Made by a program: the position numbers and the translations under genes. From Hexactinellida sp. DTS-2022 (taxonomy: Eukaryota; Porifera; Hexactinellida), in NCBI GenBank assembly GCA_028753945.1, contig JAPNXP010000016.1, positions 2,574,001-2,638,000 of the forward strand: 64,000 bases of DNA. The letters run 5' to 3'. Positions 1 to 15,000 of the stretch are shown here, one piece after another. The notes below the pieces were generated by a model. The model did not search any database. It saw only the letters and a program-made list of their open reading frames with translations, and was not told the origin of the DNA. Positions within the stretch are counted from its first letter, which is position 1. Each line of letters opens with the position of its first letter.

Positions 1-3000
1 GCTCGTAACGAGCTTGTAGCGCCAGTTAGCCTCATTAGTGCACTTCTCTAGCTGGCTGAGTCTAGCGTGCAGAGTCTCGTGTGAGATGGAGGAGTACACG
101 GACTGGTCTTGTCCTAAGGTAGTAGCTAGGTAATATTAATGTCTTATAGGGAGTAGAGTATACAGCTAGTTACATTAATATCTTATAGGGAATAGAGTAG
201 AACATTAGTACAGAGGTGTTCGAGTCGTATTTTGCACGAAATTTGCTTGTTAATTAATAGGAAAACTTGCTATTAGGGAACAGATTTACATTAAATGCTC
301 GCTTGGGGACTGATATAACATGCTAATAGAGTAATTGATATTAGGCGAACACCACTGTATTGAAAATTGAAATGGCATTGAAGGGGACTGAAAGTTTTCG
401 TACTAACGAGGTTCTACTGTATAGTTGGAAGAATTAACCAGCAGTATAGTATATATCTTCCCTTCCAAAAGGTGACAAAACCTTTAACCAATTAAATCCT
501 ATGTCTATCCCAGTATATATCTACTATCTACTCATATTAACGGACCGGTTGTCCTGGCCTCCCCAGGACTGGACTCCCTCCTCATGGCATAACTAGAGCT
601 GTGTGTCTGTATATCGTATATAGAGTCCCTTAGGAGCTGTAGTATCTTCTCCATCATAGGGCGAGACAGCAGAAACCCGGAGTATACAGGTTCCAGCTTT
701 CTGTCTTTAGCCAGCGAACTTGTTGATGCTGTCAGACTGGAGGAGCGCTCAGAATCCGAGTCACCGTTTGACACAATAGGAATGTTATGTTTGTAACCAA
801 TGTTCCTTGAGATGGATAGGTTAAGGTACTCCATAACATCAGATCTGGGTAAAAGGAATGCGGTTTATACGTACATAGTTCCGGTATATCTCAATGTGAA
901 TACAGACAATTCGATGCACAAATAAATCCCATCTTATTATCAAATCAACATTCAACAGTAAAACTTGTACGTACAACTATTTTTAAACAAGTTTATAAAG
1001 CAGTATGTATTTCTATGTAGGGTAAACTCGGTTTAGTACGTACACTTGGATAATATGTACTTATTTCCTTTCCCGAAGGGGTACGTTATAACCGAAAACA
1101 TTTTCAATATTTAATGATAACAAATACAATTTTGTACGGGCTTACTAACGAAGTAGATTGATTAGTTAAATAATAAATAATATTACGAATGTGTTATTTC
1201 TCAACAAAGTAGAAGTTAATTATTTCCAAACAGATTACTTACCATATTTGTACAATCACGTATACGTTATGTAATGCAATTAAATATGTAGAAATAACTT
1301 AGTATATTAGAATAAGCAAAATAACTAAAGTAGAAAGCTTGTCCTCTAATTAGCAATAATTAAGCAATAACACATTATTAGCTAGTATTTATAATAAGCA
1401 GAATACTAAATAGTGTCCTATAATTAACCAATTAGTATTGAGTTCAGTATTATTTAGCATAATTAGCAAACTACAGTCTATTCTCTAATTGTCCACTTTT
1501 CTAATAGTCCACTTATTTACTTGTCCAAATCAACTATTTCTATATCTGTAATAGTCCATATTTCCTAATAGTCCACTTTGGCCCATTTGCCCACTGGTGG
1601 ACTATTAGAGAGAACAGAGTGTACCTGGTATAGGCTAGATTCCTGCCATCTTCTGATTCACAGTTATCTACTGTTAAATGTTCATATTTGAGAAACAGCA
1701 GAGAATATATGTTCTCCAAAATCTCTAATCTATAAATAAACACAAATAATAATAATAAATAGTAAATTAAGGGATTACTTATACATCGGCCAACACCTTT
1801 AAATAAAAACCCGGCTTCGGAAAGGTGAATTAATGAATGTATAAATGACTTACCAGTGCCTGAAAATTACATTAGAAAGGTGTTGGCGGAAATAAAAGTA
1901 CAGTAGATGCCGGATATAAGAACACCGGTTATAAGAACATTCTACTGGGAAACGGTTGCCATATACCCCTATATCATACGCCTAAATCACAAATTAATGT
2001 TACGGTATAGCCTAGGAGAGGATTCCAAATTTTCGCGCTCCTCAATATAAATTTCCCCAAAATCATGCTCCAAAAGGACAGTCAAGTTATGTTATTACGA
2101 ACATTTTATTACACCATACAGTCGACTCCGCTTAATAGATCACCGGTTAATAGATTTCACTGCTTAATCGGGTCAAAATTTCACAGGATTTATAGGACGG
2201 AATTACATTTTGGCTTAAAATAATTTCGGTTAATAGATTTCTCCGCTTAATCGGGTCAAAGCGACTTGGTCCCGAGGTGACTCTATTAAGCGGAGTCGAC
2301 TGTATATAAAATACAATTTCAGTTCCTACTATAAGATTCCTATTGCACAGTATGTTACTATGCTATTGCTTATCCTACCTGTAATAGAGAGGGAAAATGG
2401 CTTGCAGGTACCCCTTAACGTCCTCGAGAATCCTATTTATGTATCCGTCTAGAGCCACTATGAAACTACTGGGCGTAGCTAGCTTGTCAGACTCAATAGG
2501 CATATTAGGCAGGCCAGAGTTAATGGGGAGAGAATCTGGTTGCGTTACTGCTGTGAACACATCTCCGGAGGGATAACTATCCATACTCCTAAACAAATAA
2601 AGCAAACGGTAATAATGTGTGTGGTTATTATTATACAGGAATTAAACAATCCATTGTTAACGTCAAATTTATCTCACTTAAGATTATTACTATGGATAAT
2701 AATAGTCAGAAATGGTCAGTTCTAATCTATGCTTTAGCTACATTATCTGTCCATTTGTTTGTTTGTTTGTTATATTGTATATTTGTTAATTTGTTTATTC
2801 CTTTACATGTTTACTTGTTTGTATGTTTGTTCGCTTGGTTTTCTATTTAACTGGTTGTTTGTTTGTTTATTCATTTGTTTATTAATTTGTTTTCTTGTTT
2901 ATTATCTATTTGTTTAAAGGTTTGTTTGTTTGGTTATCCAATTAACAGTAAGTTTGTTTGTCTGTTTATACCCACACAATATTACTAATCTAACCACACA

Positions 3001-6000
3001 CTACATATATATTCTCACTTAGAGACGGTTAGAATCTCCATAATCTGGTTCCGTCCCTTCTCGCTCCTAACGAGAGTCCCCAGCTGAGCCGAGCAGAGTA
3101 TCGCATCCATGGTTAGTCTGATGGCACAGAAGGATCTGTACACCGCTATGTCTCGGGCTTGGGAGGAAGTCTTGGGGATAGAGTGAGCCCCTGGCAAACT
3201 ACATACACATAATTAGTGATATTATCCGTAGTGTATATTGTACAGTGGTGCTAACCTAATAGCAATTGCTATAATACTAGCAATATTGCTCTAATAGCAA
3301 ATATTGCTCTATTAATTTGCCAAAAGTAAATACAGTTGACTCTCGTTAATAGGAACACCAGGGGACCGTCATAATATGTTCGTATTGTCATAGAAATTCG
3401 TAATATTCGGAGTCACTTGCATGCATTTGTATAGGCTAGTGGAATTAAGTACTCCTTAACCGATATTTCCCTTATCCGTGTTCCTATTGACGAGAGTCTA
3501 CTGTTTCCCAAAATATTATATCAACTGTATTAATAATAATAATAATGTAGTAGTAGTAAATGTTATCCAATGTTCCTATTAATGAGATTGTACTGTATTT
3601 GCAACAAACAACTGTGTGTAGTATAAAGTAACTCATCAATGGTCAATTGTATTTGCAACTCATCAATTGTAAACAGTACTCTATTAGTGTATTGTACTAT
3701 ATTACTGTATTGTACTCTATTAGTGTATTGTACTATATTACTGTATTGTACTATATTACTGTATTGTACTCTATTAGTGTATTGTACTATATTACTACTG
3801 TATTGTACTGTATTACTGTATTGTACTGTATTAAGGTATTGTACTGTATTGTACTGTATTACTGACTACTGTATTGTAATTGTACGAGTGTGAAGTTGGC
3901 TGAATATTCGACCAGCACAACTTCAGTCAATAAGTTGACTAACTTGCTGACATCAGATTTAAATGATTTTACAGCATTCGAAAGAGTAGAAACCTACGTT
4001 TATGAAACTAGCATTACAATTTTTTTTCGTTGTATTATACTGTATTACTGTATTATACTGCATTACTGTATTCTACTGTATTATACTGTACAAGCTGCTC
4101 GTCCGCGCTACGCGCGTTCTTACAACTTGCACTCGGGCCTGTGGCCCTCGCTTGTATTCATGGCAAATATATTTTCAAAATGTTATGCCAGTTGTATTTA
4201 AATACTGTGGAATGTAACGGAAATTTAACGAAAATTATACATCCCTTTCCTTACGTCAATTTTTTGCCATTTTGGAATAAAAACTACGGTCTGTGACATT
4301 CGTTATCCTTCTCCCCCCTCGAAAGCGTTACTTAAATTTCGAAAGCCTCATACGCAGGTTAATTATATTATGGGAAATTTTTAGGAATATAATAGCTGGC
4401 CGCTAGCCTATGTACAAATGACAGTTGTATAGAGTAACCTTTAGCAGATTCTACTATACAGTATGTAGGTAGCAGATCCCTACCTTATTGAGCTGTTACC
4501 CCTAAGCAGTATATTTAAGCTGATCGACCTCGCTACGCGCGTTCTCACAACTTATTCTCGAGCCTTCGGCCCTCGCGTGAATTTACAACAATTTTGATTC
4601 CTTAATTAGAATAGACAAATTTTGTTATTTCAGAAAGAAATACCTTTAGACTAAATCATAATAACTAGTCAATTGCCCGTCGCTTTGCTGACGTAATATG
4701 GAAATATTTTCATGATACATTTGATATGGATATTATATAGCGGGAATATATACTAAGAGGTGGCTATGTACAGATTACTGATAATTTATATATATCAGTC
4801 ATTATAGCAAGCCCACCTACAAAACCTCTTTATATACTACATTTCGGGTGTATTCAACATTAGTGCTCCTTACCTGAGCCATTTTCAGCTGCGCGAACTT
4901 CAGGATCTAGGCGTCTCCTTTTCTGATTATTTCTATTGGAGGCATTATCAGCTCGAGAACTTCGGGACTAAGGCGTGTTTTTCTTTTCAACATTTTATTG
5001 CGGCATAAACGCTTTATGGCACACATTGCCTTAGGTCTATGTGGTATTTTCGATGATCGATGAGTTTCCCGGGTTTGTAAAAACTTCCATTAAATATTTA
5101 ACAAAATGATTTTTGTTTCCGTATGTGGTATTTATTCAAAAAATGAATGTCAACAATGCATATTAGGAGATAAATATTAGTGGTTGAATTGGGCCAATCA
5201 AAATGCGATCAGCAGTATCAAAAATGAATGTCAACAATCCATATTAGGAGATAAATATTAGTGGTTGAATTAGGCCAATCAAAATGCGATTTGAGATCGG
5301 TTGCGGACACACACACACACAGACACTGCTCTATTAATAGTATAGATATATGCTCATGAGCCTCGGTAAATATAATACATTAATCCATGCTAATAAAGTC
5401 ATTGATACGAAAATTATTCCTAACTAACAAATATATCTTTTTCGGGTTTATGAGTAGAAAATCTGAAATCTAATTGATTAATTAATCAAAAGTTTGGAAA
5501 TGAAGAGTTTATAAAAAGGTGGAATGAAAGGTTTGAGTTTAACTTTTACTAAATAGACTATTTATGCGATTAATGGGACTATTGAAGTACTAACTTATAG
5601 GGTAAAATTTATTGGTCAAATGTATTGACCCAGAATTATTTGTGTTTATTTTTTCAGCCAATTAAATTGCAGTCTCAGTTAGGCTCTCTATAATGCATAC
5701 TTAACAGCTGATAGTTTTGACACCTTTTGAGAGGGAAGACATGAATATTTTTCTTAGATATTAGAACTTGTTCCTAGAAACATTATTCCCTACCCCCCTG
5801 CCAAATTTCAAGTCTGCAGCTCTTACCAGTTCCTCAATCAATTCTGAACAAAAAAAAAAAAAAAAATCATTGTGATTTAATATATAAGATTACTGTATTC
5901 TACTGTATTATACTGTATTACTGTATTATACTGTATTATACTGTATTACTGTATTACTGTATTATACTGTATTATACTGTATTATACTGTATTACTGTAT

Positions 6001-9000
6001 TCTACTGTATTATACTGTATTACTGTATTATACTGTATTACTGCACTGTATTATACTGCATTACTGTATTATACTGTATTACTGTATTATACTGTATTAC
6101 TGTATTATACTGTTGTGTAGTATAACTAACTCGTCTATGGAAGGAGACATCTTCAACAGCTCCATTATCTCCCGGGGGTCCGAGGAAGAGAGACTGTTGC
6201 TCTGATGCAGCATGTACAGAATAGACTGGGACTCCAGTCGAGAGAATATCTCTCCCTCCTGCTGGAAGCTACTGCTCGACAGAGTAGAGCCACTGCTAGT
6301 AGAGAGGATAGGCCTATACACATACAGTATACAGTATACAGTATACAGTATACAGTAGCAATAACCTATATAGCTATATGTATGTATGTATGTAATACAG
6401 TAGATGTCGGATATAAGCCATTGGTTATAAGAACATAACGGATATAAGAACACTATATTGGAAAACGGTTGCCATATACCCTATATAATTTAGGTCGGTT
6501 ATAAGAACATGCCGGTTATAAGAACATTAAGTGCAGTTCCCGACGATGTGCTTATAACCGGCATCCACTGTACATGCAGGGTATTATACAGGACTATAGT
6601 TGTATGGTACGCTCCTGGATAAAACCCTGAGATACAGTATACAGGATACAGGAGCAATAACCTATATGTAGTCCGTAATATACAGTAATAATATACAGTA
6701 GAAATAACCTATATGTAGTCCGTAATATACAGTAATAATATACAGTAGAAATAACCTATATGTAGTCCGTAATATACAGTAATAATATACAGTAGAAATA
6801 ACCTATATGTAGTCCGTAATATACAGTAATAATATACAGTAGAAATAACCTATATGTACATACAGTCGAATTAATAGAGTCACCTCGGGACCAGGTTACT
6901 TTGACCCGATTAAGCGGATAAATCTGTGGCACAATAAGCAGACCTGACTAAGGTTGTATACAAATAATACAGTTTGTTACACATCCACAAAATAGATGGA
7001 CTTTAATGACTAAATAGGAACTGAAAGTGATTTACAGATTAAATAATTATATAAACATTTCTTAATTAAATGGAATAGCAAGGAAGTTCAAATAAATAAC
7101 ACGTATATTCTTAATTAAGTTAATCTGAATAAATTCAACAAATTCAAACTTTCAAAATTCAAAATTCAAAAATATATAAATTATACAGTTTACTATGAAT
7201 TGCTGTAAAAATAGAAAATCTATTTATAAACTTATAAACTTAATGAAAGAGTTATGAGAGTTTAACAGTGATTTGTAGCAGTATAACTCGATTGTTCTAG
7301 AAGGTTCTATATAACTGATTACCTGACTTTATCAATGCACCAGTCTGCAAGGTTGACTTGGTAATATAATTTCTGTATCGCAGCAAATAATGCCGGTTGT
7401 GAATTCTGATCCTAAAAAGGAATAAAATAAATATCCGAACGAATCATTTTTACAGGAAGTAGAATTTGCAAAGTATACTTGCTAATTTTAAAAAGTAGAA
7501 CCTCGTTAGTACGAACATCAGGGGGCTGTCAAAATGTGTACGCCTTATCCAGAATTCGTATTACCAATATCATTACAAATGCCAATTTAATTGACCCGGC
7601 GCTAATTCGAAGCAATACGATTATAACGAAGTGTAGAATGTAATACACTTGATTTAAGAAATAACTCATATGTAGACAGTCTATTTCTAGACCAGGTTTT
7701 CTTACATATACATTAGTATTACCCATAGACGGCAGGGCTTTTGGTCTACAGAATTTATAGACGGTCTACAAATTTTGGCTTATTTGTATGGACTTTTATA
7801 GACCGTCTACATATACGGATGCTCTTGAATTGGCTTATTTGTATGGGCTTTGATATACCGTCTATAAATAGACCGTCTACATATAAGGATACACTTTATT
7901 AAGACTACTTATAACTCGCTTGGGGATGGTATAGGGTGTCTAGGAGTTTCTTAGCCGACTGCATATTCTTGCACTGCTCCCAAGCCAGCAGCAGCAATAG
8001 AGAACTCATAGGTCGCCACTCCGGGTCTTGCATTAACTCCGATAGAGCCTCAAAGTCATTCTCCCTTACAAGCTGTAGCCCCCGGTCCTATACATACAAA
8101 TAGATACAATAGATACAAATAGATACAATAGATAGATACATACATACGTAGATATATAAATACAGTTAACTCCCGTTATAACGAAGTGCTCGGGAGCGTA
8201 GTTTCATTTCGTTATAACTGGAGTTCGTTATAACCGGAGTAAAATCAATAGCTTAGAGGCATTGCATTATTGGATTTAAATGACTTCGTTATAAGCAGGT
8301 ACTTCGTTATATCCGACTTGGTTATAACGGGAGTTGACTGTAAATAGATACATACATGCATAAATAGATATATAAATAAATAAATAGATAGATAAATATT
8401 AAATATATAAATAAATAAACTCTCTCGTTTAGTTGCAACAATGTTGCACAATAAACTTTAACAACAAGAGTTTGCATTAAAAATGCAACCCAGTATTAGT
8501 TCTCAATTTGTCATATTTCGCAAATCTATAATCTACTGGTTGGTCTTTATCTCAATACAAATATAGTAACAGTAACAATAATATTAATAGCGTAATATTG
8601 ATTCAAAGACAAAATAGCGAAATGGCAACAAACGAAATTATTTCAATCCATTTAGCAATATTAAATGTTCAAGAATTCAAAAATACTCAATGAACGTACA
8701 GTAGTCATTAATAGTATTGAATTCATCAAAGTAGTATGGCATGTTAATTATCTATTGCGTATAACGTTAAACGTACGTGTATTAAACATAGAACATAAAA
8801 CATAATTAAGTTATTAAGAGGTGAAATAGTTTAATGCATGATGGGGGAAAGAGAGTAATTTAACTGCAAATATTTTAGGAGTTATAATAAATCGGTCAAT
8901 TTACATTATTTTCCTTATACAGTAGAACCTCGTTAGTACGAACACCAGGGGACCGTCAAAATGTGTTCGTCTTATCCGGTATTCGTATTAACCAATATCA

Positions 9001-12000
9001 TTTGTATTGAAAAGGCATTGAAATGGACTGAAATAGAGTTCGTATTAACCGTGTTCGTACTAACGAGGTTATACTGAAAATAAGAACATATTTTATGATT
9101 TTAAACATAACGAAAGGAAATAAGAAAATTTCTGAAAACCTTGTAATTTGTGGTATAAGGTAAGATTTATTGGAAATAGATTAATGAACTTTAACCCGAA
9201 AAATACATATTGGGTACAAATGTATTTCTGAATATATGTAACAATAAGTAACTTACAAACAAGACAACAATAATAACCATTGGGTATGTGTTTAAACATA
9301 ATTAATTAGAAACAATATTTTATTTCAAATATAAATCTGCTATACAATCTACTTAGCAATAAATGAATTAACATTACATCAATGACTGTGTTTTCATTTG
9401 TAAATAACGAATAATTTAATGATTTCCGGTTAATCAATGGAATTAACATTTTACATTACATACTTTAGATTGTCTCGCGTGGAATAAATGAATTAATCAA
9501 TAAATTTAGCAAAAATTGCTTTCAATAAATGTGTTTATTGAGTTAATTTAATTTAATTTAATGCATTATAGTAAATTTTATGATTATATTTGAAATAAAA
9601 ATCTCACAAAAAGTTAGAATTTACTGGTACCATGGTGATCTTTCAATGAAAGTATATAAATTTTATTTCCGTAACTTTTACTAATTTCAATACGGTAATA
9701 ATCTAAATTTAACTTTTTTTAATATAAAGTACATAAGTAATGTGAAATAGATTAGTATACATTATTCAGCAAGTAGCACGTATGATCTTTTAAAATTTTG
9801 CAAAATAATTTAAAAACATAGTAATTGAAAAATATCAAAATTATAAAAATACCTAGCTAAATAGTAACTGGGAGGAGTCAATAAATTTGTTGAGAAATTG
9901 ATTTAGTAATTTCCAAACCACCTGAATTGACACCGAATAATAGCAGTAGTTAGTTTCAGTTCAAATTAACATAAATTAGACAAAGCTGATTCAATAAAGT
10001 TACCAACGTGAATTCCTAAGCTAATCAAAAATATTATTTTAAGGATTGCATAATTACATGTGTAATTTAAGTACAGTACTTTCTACAAATGAGCAACTTT
10101 GTTAAAACCAATAAATTTATATCTCTCATAAAACACAACCTTCTGAGTAGCTAAATGAGATTAGCAAAATATAATAAGAATATCAGGTGAAACATAATGG
10201 GGATAATATTACAAGAAAATATCATATTTATTAGAAAAATAATATTACAAATGTTGAAATGCAAGGTTATTATTCATCAATAATTTATAGAATATAACAT
10301 TTAATGGAAATGCAATGATGAATGATTGATACAATAAGGTTGGTACCTCCTATTAAAGTTAACAGGCTTGTTACAAATGTTATTTTAAGAATTGTAAAAC
10401 TTAAAATTCGTAATTAACCACGAAGTTTAAAATATTATATGTTTGGGTTAACAAAATTGTATACATACGCAATTAATTAGTTAATTGCATGGACTATGTA
10501 ATTTGATTTTAATGCCGCAATATTCAAATTAAATCCTATAGAGGAAAAGGTATTAACACCAAACTAGTTAAATTCATTGAGAAAAAAAAATGCTTCTGAC
10601 CGAAATTTTTTAAATCATAACCAAAATTTATGAATAAAGATTCAAAAATCGACAAATTTTAAATAATAATTAGAATTGGAACTTTAGCAGTGTCGGTTTG
10701 AAAGGAATATTTACAAAATACTTCACATCTGGTAGAATGGACACAATACTATTGAAAAATCGAAAAAATGTTGTCTGTTAATTAGAATTATTTGACCAAA
10801 TAAATGTGCAGGTTAGTTCTATAAATGATTTGGTACTTTTGAAATAATCATATTTGTTGGTACTTCTATAAATCACAAAATATAACATTACGTATAAAGT
10901 ATTTTGATTTGTTACATTTCGCAGATATCTCGATTTTCGCGCGACTAGAAATATTTCCTATAAAATATATCCGCAAGAAAAGTGCTTGAATAAACTTTGG
11001 TTGTTGGTATGGATTATAAAATACAGTAGAACTTCGTTAGTCTAAACAATACGAAATTCCGGTTAATAAGAATAGAATTTCAGTCCTATTAAATGCTTTT
11101 GAATACAACATATAATGGTTAATACAAATTCCGGATAAGGCGAACGCATTTTGACGGTCCCCTGGTGTTCGTACTAACGAAGTTCTACTGTATTTGGTAT
11201 TCCATTTCGTAGTAATAATATCCAAAAGTTATCAAGTTAAATTGGTGTATTTATGAGTAGTATTAGCCAATCAAGTTAGGGGGGATCTGGGAAATAATTC
11301 CCTGACCCATTTTACAATACATCAGTTATAAATAATAACAACAAATAACAACAACAATAATAACAAAAGGAAACTTTCTAACTTGCTTACCAAATGATAT
11401 TAGCAATTAATCGTTTGATTAACAAACAATAACTATATTACAACAGCTGAAATATTAATTTACATGCAAATGTCAATTTTAATAAACTCAACATTTACAT
11501 AATATAATATAGCATTTCTTCCTATAATCATGTTTTGTTAATATCGAATTACAATATTAATTTAATTCCATTAACATTTTATGATAACTAAAATAACAAT
11601 TAATTAAATAAATAAGAATATGAAAATACATACAAATTTTTAATGTATACTATTTATTTATACAGGATTTACTATTAATTTTATGATCTATTTGTCATAA
11701 ATTGTTTGTTTGTTTGTTTGTTTGTTTGTTTGTTTGCATCAAACATTGTGAGTTATTTGAAGTTTAATATTAACGTGCATTATAGATTGAGAATTAAATT
11801 TCCCACTTGAGTATGCTTAATTCGTTTCAAACAAATTTTATTCTCGGAATAGTTGAGTGTCCCTTAGTAATAATTTATATTAAATTTGTTTAAATAAAGT
11901 AATTTCCCTCAAATAATAAAACATCATTTAATATATCACATTTTGAGTCTTGAGTTAGCTAATAGTACCCGTAAATTGATTAAAAGTTTAAATGATTTAA

Positions 12001-15000
12001 GAATAATTAAAATATATACCAATTACAGGATAATAATTATAGTAACAGAATGATTAGTGTAAATGCCATCACGAATTGAAAAATTTTGTTTCAGTATTAT
12101 TCAAAATTATATTTCTTAAAGGGTAAATTTCACACCTGATTTAGATCATAAAAATATAATATATATTACTAAAACACACTATCATGATGGAAGAACATAT
12201 TACACTAATAATTCTCAAAATATAAAAATATTATTCCCTTTTTAACGATAACAATGTCAATTCTAATAAAAACACTTAACAAGCTTTTTAAATGCAATAT
12301 ACTTACTCATAAATAAAATTAGCAATGTTAAAAGTAGAATATCTGGAATAATAATACTATTACAAATGGGAAATGTTAGTGTGGTTTTCAAGTAATAATC
12401 AAACTTATGTGAAGTTCACTTATAAAATTAGCCTATTTTAAAAATAACGTAATTTTCTGCCAACTTCATTGATTTTGCAAGTAAAGATATTATACAATAG
12501 AGAGATGGCAAATTAAAATTCCACTAAATTGCAGTGCTAACAGAAGATAATAATATCAGTCAGGTTGTGATATTATGAAAATTCAAGGGACCAAAATTGT
12601 GTTCATAATAGAGATACTTCATAATAAGCGAACTCAACTTAATACAAACCCTATGTAAGTTGTTAAGTTGGGACCATAGGGCTTGTTCATAATAAAAAGA
12701 ATTTCATATTAAGCAGACATAACTGTACTTCGTCAATTATTTGGAGTATACAGATATATTAACTGTTGAAAATCTATTGGCTTACTTATATATCGGTCAA
12801 CATCTTTTTAATATAAAAAACCGACTTCTTAAAGGTGAAGTTTGACGCAAAAAATGAACTTGTAAAGCCTGAAATTAATTAAATTACATTAGAAAAAGTG
12901 TAACAGATATAAGTATACTTCCTAAATTAGATACTCGTTATATGTACTATAGGTCAAACTTTACGTATATTCTAAAATATACGTAAAGTCTGTAAGTTAC
13001 ATCTGACAGACTAATTTCCTATCAATTTAATTAACACTAATGCAACTATAGCAATTTATATATTGTATGTTGAACTAAAACTTTATTCAACATCCTAAAA
13101 GTAGAATTGTCCGCGTTTTTGAAAATCATTAGAAATATAAGAGCGAATTTTCTATATCATAAACAGCTAATGAAATTTGGTTTTGTAGCTTATAAGAATA
13201 CATATTTTTCTTAGCTGTATCAACGTCACATCCAAAATACAAATTAATAATTTAGTCCTTTTAATTCGGTTGAAAACTAATGACAACGCATAATATATAG
13301 TATAGCATAGTGATTATGTAATATAATTTTAAAGAATAATTCATATAAAAATTCAGATTTCATTTGTTATAGCATATTATAGTCTCATTTAGTTAATAGG
13401 GACATCAGGGGGAAATAAAATATGTCCCCCCCCCCCCTTTCCATAATGTTTTCAGGTGTAATTGCACTTTAATGTGAAAGTAAATATACAGTCAACTCCA
13501 CTTAATAGAGTCACCGGTTAATAGATTTCTCCTCTTAATCGGATCAAAGCAACCTGGTCCCGAGGTGACTCTGTTAAGCGGAGTTAACTGTAGTATATCT
13601 CTCGATTTTTGGGAGATTTTTGGGAGCTTAGAAAAGTTTTCGTAAATTTACGCGTCGATGAATCCTTAGCCGTTTCCAATGTATTTAAATACAACTGGCA
13701 TAATACATGAAAAGGAATCAGTTTTAAATACAAGCAAGTGTTTATATTAAAAGGTGCTAGGTGCATTAAACATTAAAAGATTTGAAAGAAACTGAAATAG
13801 TTAATTTATGAACCGGAAATTCAAAATAACAATGTTATTACAACAGTATTAATCAAAAGTAATTAAGTTGCATTTCAGTTCCAGAAACGGCTATTAATCG
13901 CAATATCCAATTTACCAAATATAGAATGGGTTTATAAGTTTATAACAACAAGTTAAATTATATAATACTAAATAATAATTAGCCAATTTATTGGCACATG
14001 CCATATTCAAACAGAAATTATTGTAGTAATCTGAAAAATGCTCTCAAATTATATCACCGAAACTAGTTATTAAACTAATAATATCGAAAATACTGTGCAT
14101 AAATAAACAATATTTAAGCCCACATTGAAAGCAAGACATAGCTAGTATAAATAGAGAGAGTTTCTTATTTTATGAAAAGAACACCTTATATATAACAGGA
14201 AATAAAATGTCTCTTACAAAGGATTATCTTCAAAAACTAAATATCTCAAAAGATATTCTAATCGAGAATTACACAACAATAGCTCACAACAAAGAATTCC
14301 TTTTACTGGTCGATAAAAATAAAGTATACTCTGTCACTATTAACGAGTTTAACAAGATTATAAATCGAGATTGTTTCAGTGAAATAGAGCGCGCTTATAT
14401 TCGCGAACAAAGGAAGAAAGCCGTGAATAGAAAAGCAGCAAAAGTTTCGCGAATTCGCAGGAAAGACGAAGAGAAATCTCTGGACAATTCAGTTCGGGAA
14501 TTGGAAATTATTAAATGTGAATTGTTGAGACAGCAAATGTATTTGGAGAAAGAAATAGCTTTCTACCAACTCCAATGTCAACAGGGTTTATATGAACAGA
14601 CACCACAGTGGAATGGAGCGCATCAAGATACGATATTCAATCCACACTTTACATATTATAAATAAACTCTTTTAAAATGCATTAATTAACTGGTCTATTC
14701 ACTTGATTATTACAATGTTGTATTTTTTTAAATTGTTTGGACACACTTAATTGAATGAATCAAATGCTAGCCTTAATTCAACAATTTTAAATTTAAGAAA
14801 TTTATTTGGTAGTTATAGCAATAATACAACTAGCCTAATTGTATTATAAATTCCTGAATAAATTAATGGATGAAATTATGCAATTGGTCATTTAATTGAA
14901 TACTAATTAATAGAAAAATAGTTGATCAATGATCTACGTATATTGTATCTGATATAATACTAATAATATAATATATTGTTGAATTTGTTGTTGTTGTTAT

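Larger units (their letters stand above)
4672..5350 (+). mobile_element. Probable non-LTR retrotransposon or SINE remnant
   Basis: The start TTGCCCGTCGCTTTGCTGAC and the end GCGGACACACACACACAC then CTATTAATAGTATAGAT resemble the ends of RTE-like and SINE elements common in invertebrates. No reverse transcriptase is preserved. Includes the 61-bp and 81-bp repeats. Confidence 0.4.
8341..14145. other. ZFYVE26 intron, left of bZIP copy 1: no gene seen
   Basis: Very AT-rich. Holds A, F, C and L elements (listed separately), a TTTG tract at 11,703, a C run at 13,425, and at 13,640-13,770 a copy of the TATTTAAATACAACTGGCAT repeat also found (reversed) at 4,180-4,210. No exon-like stretch was found on either strand. 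Confidence 0.6.

Noticed and set aside
3639..4296. ORFs of LYCTILLYCT type
   Set aside because: Frames through the TATTGTACTG array and the GC-hairpin repeat; no homology.
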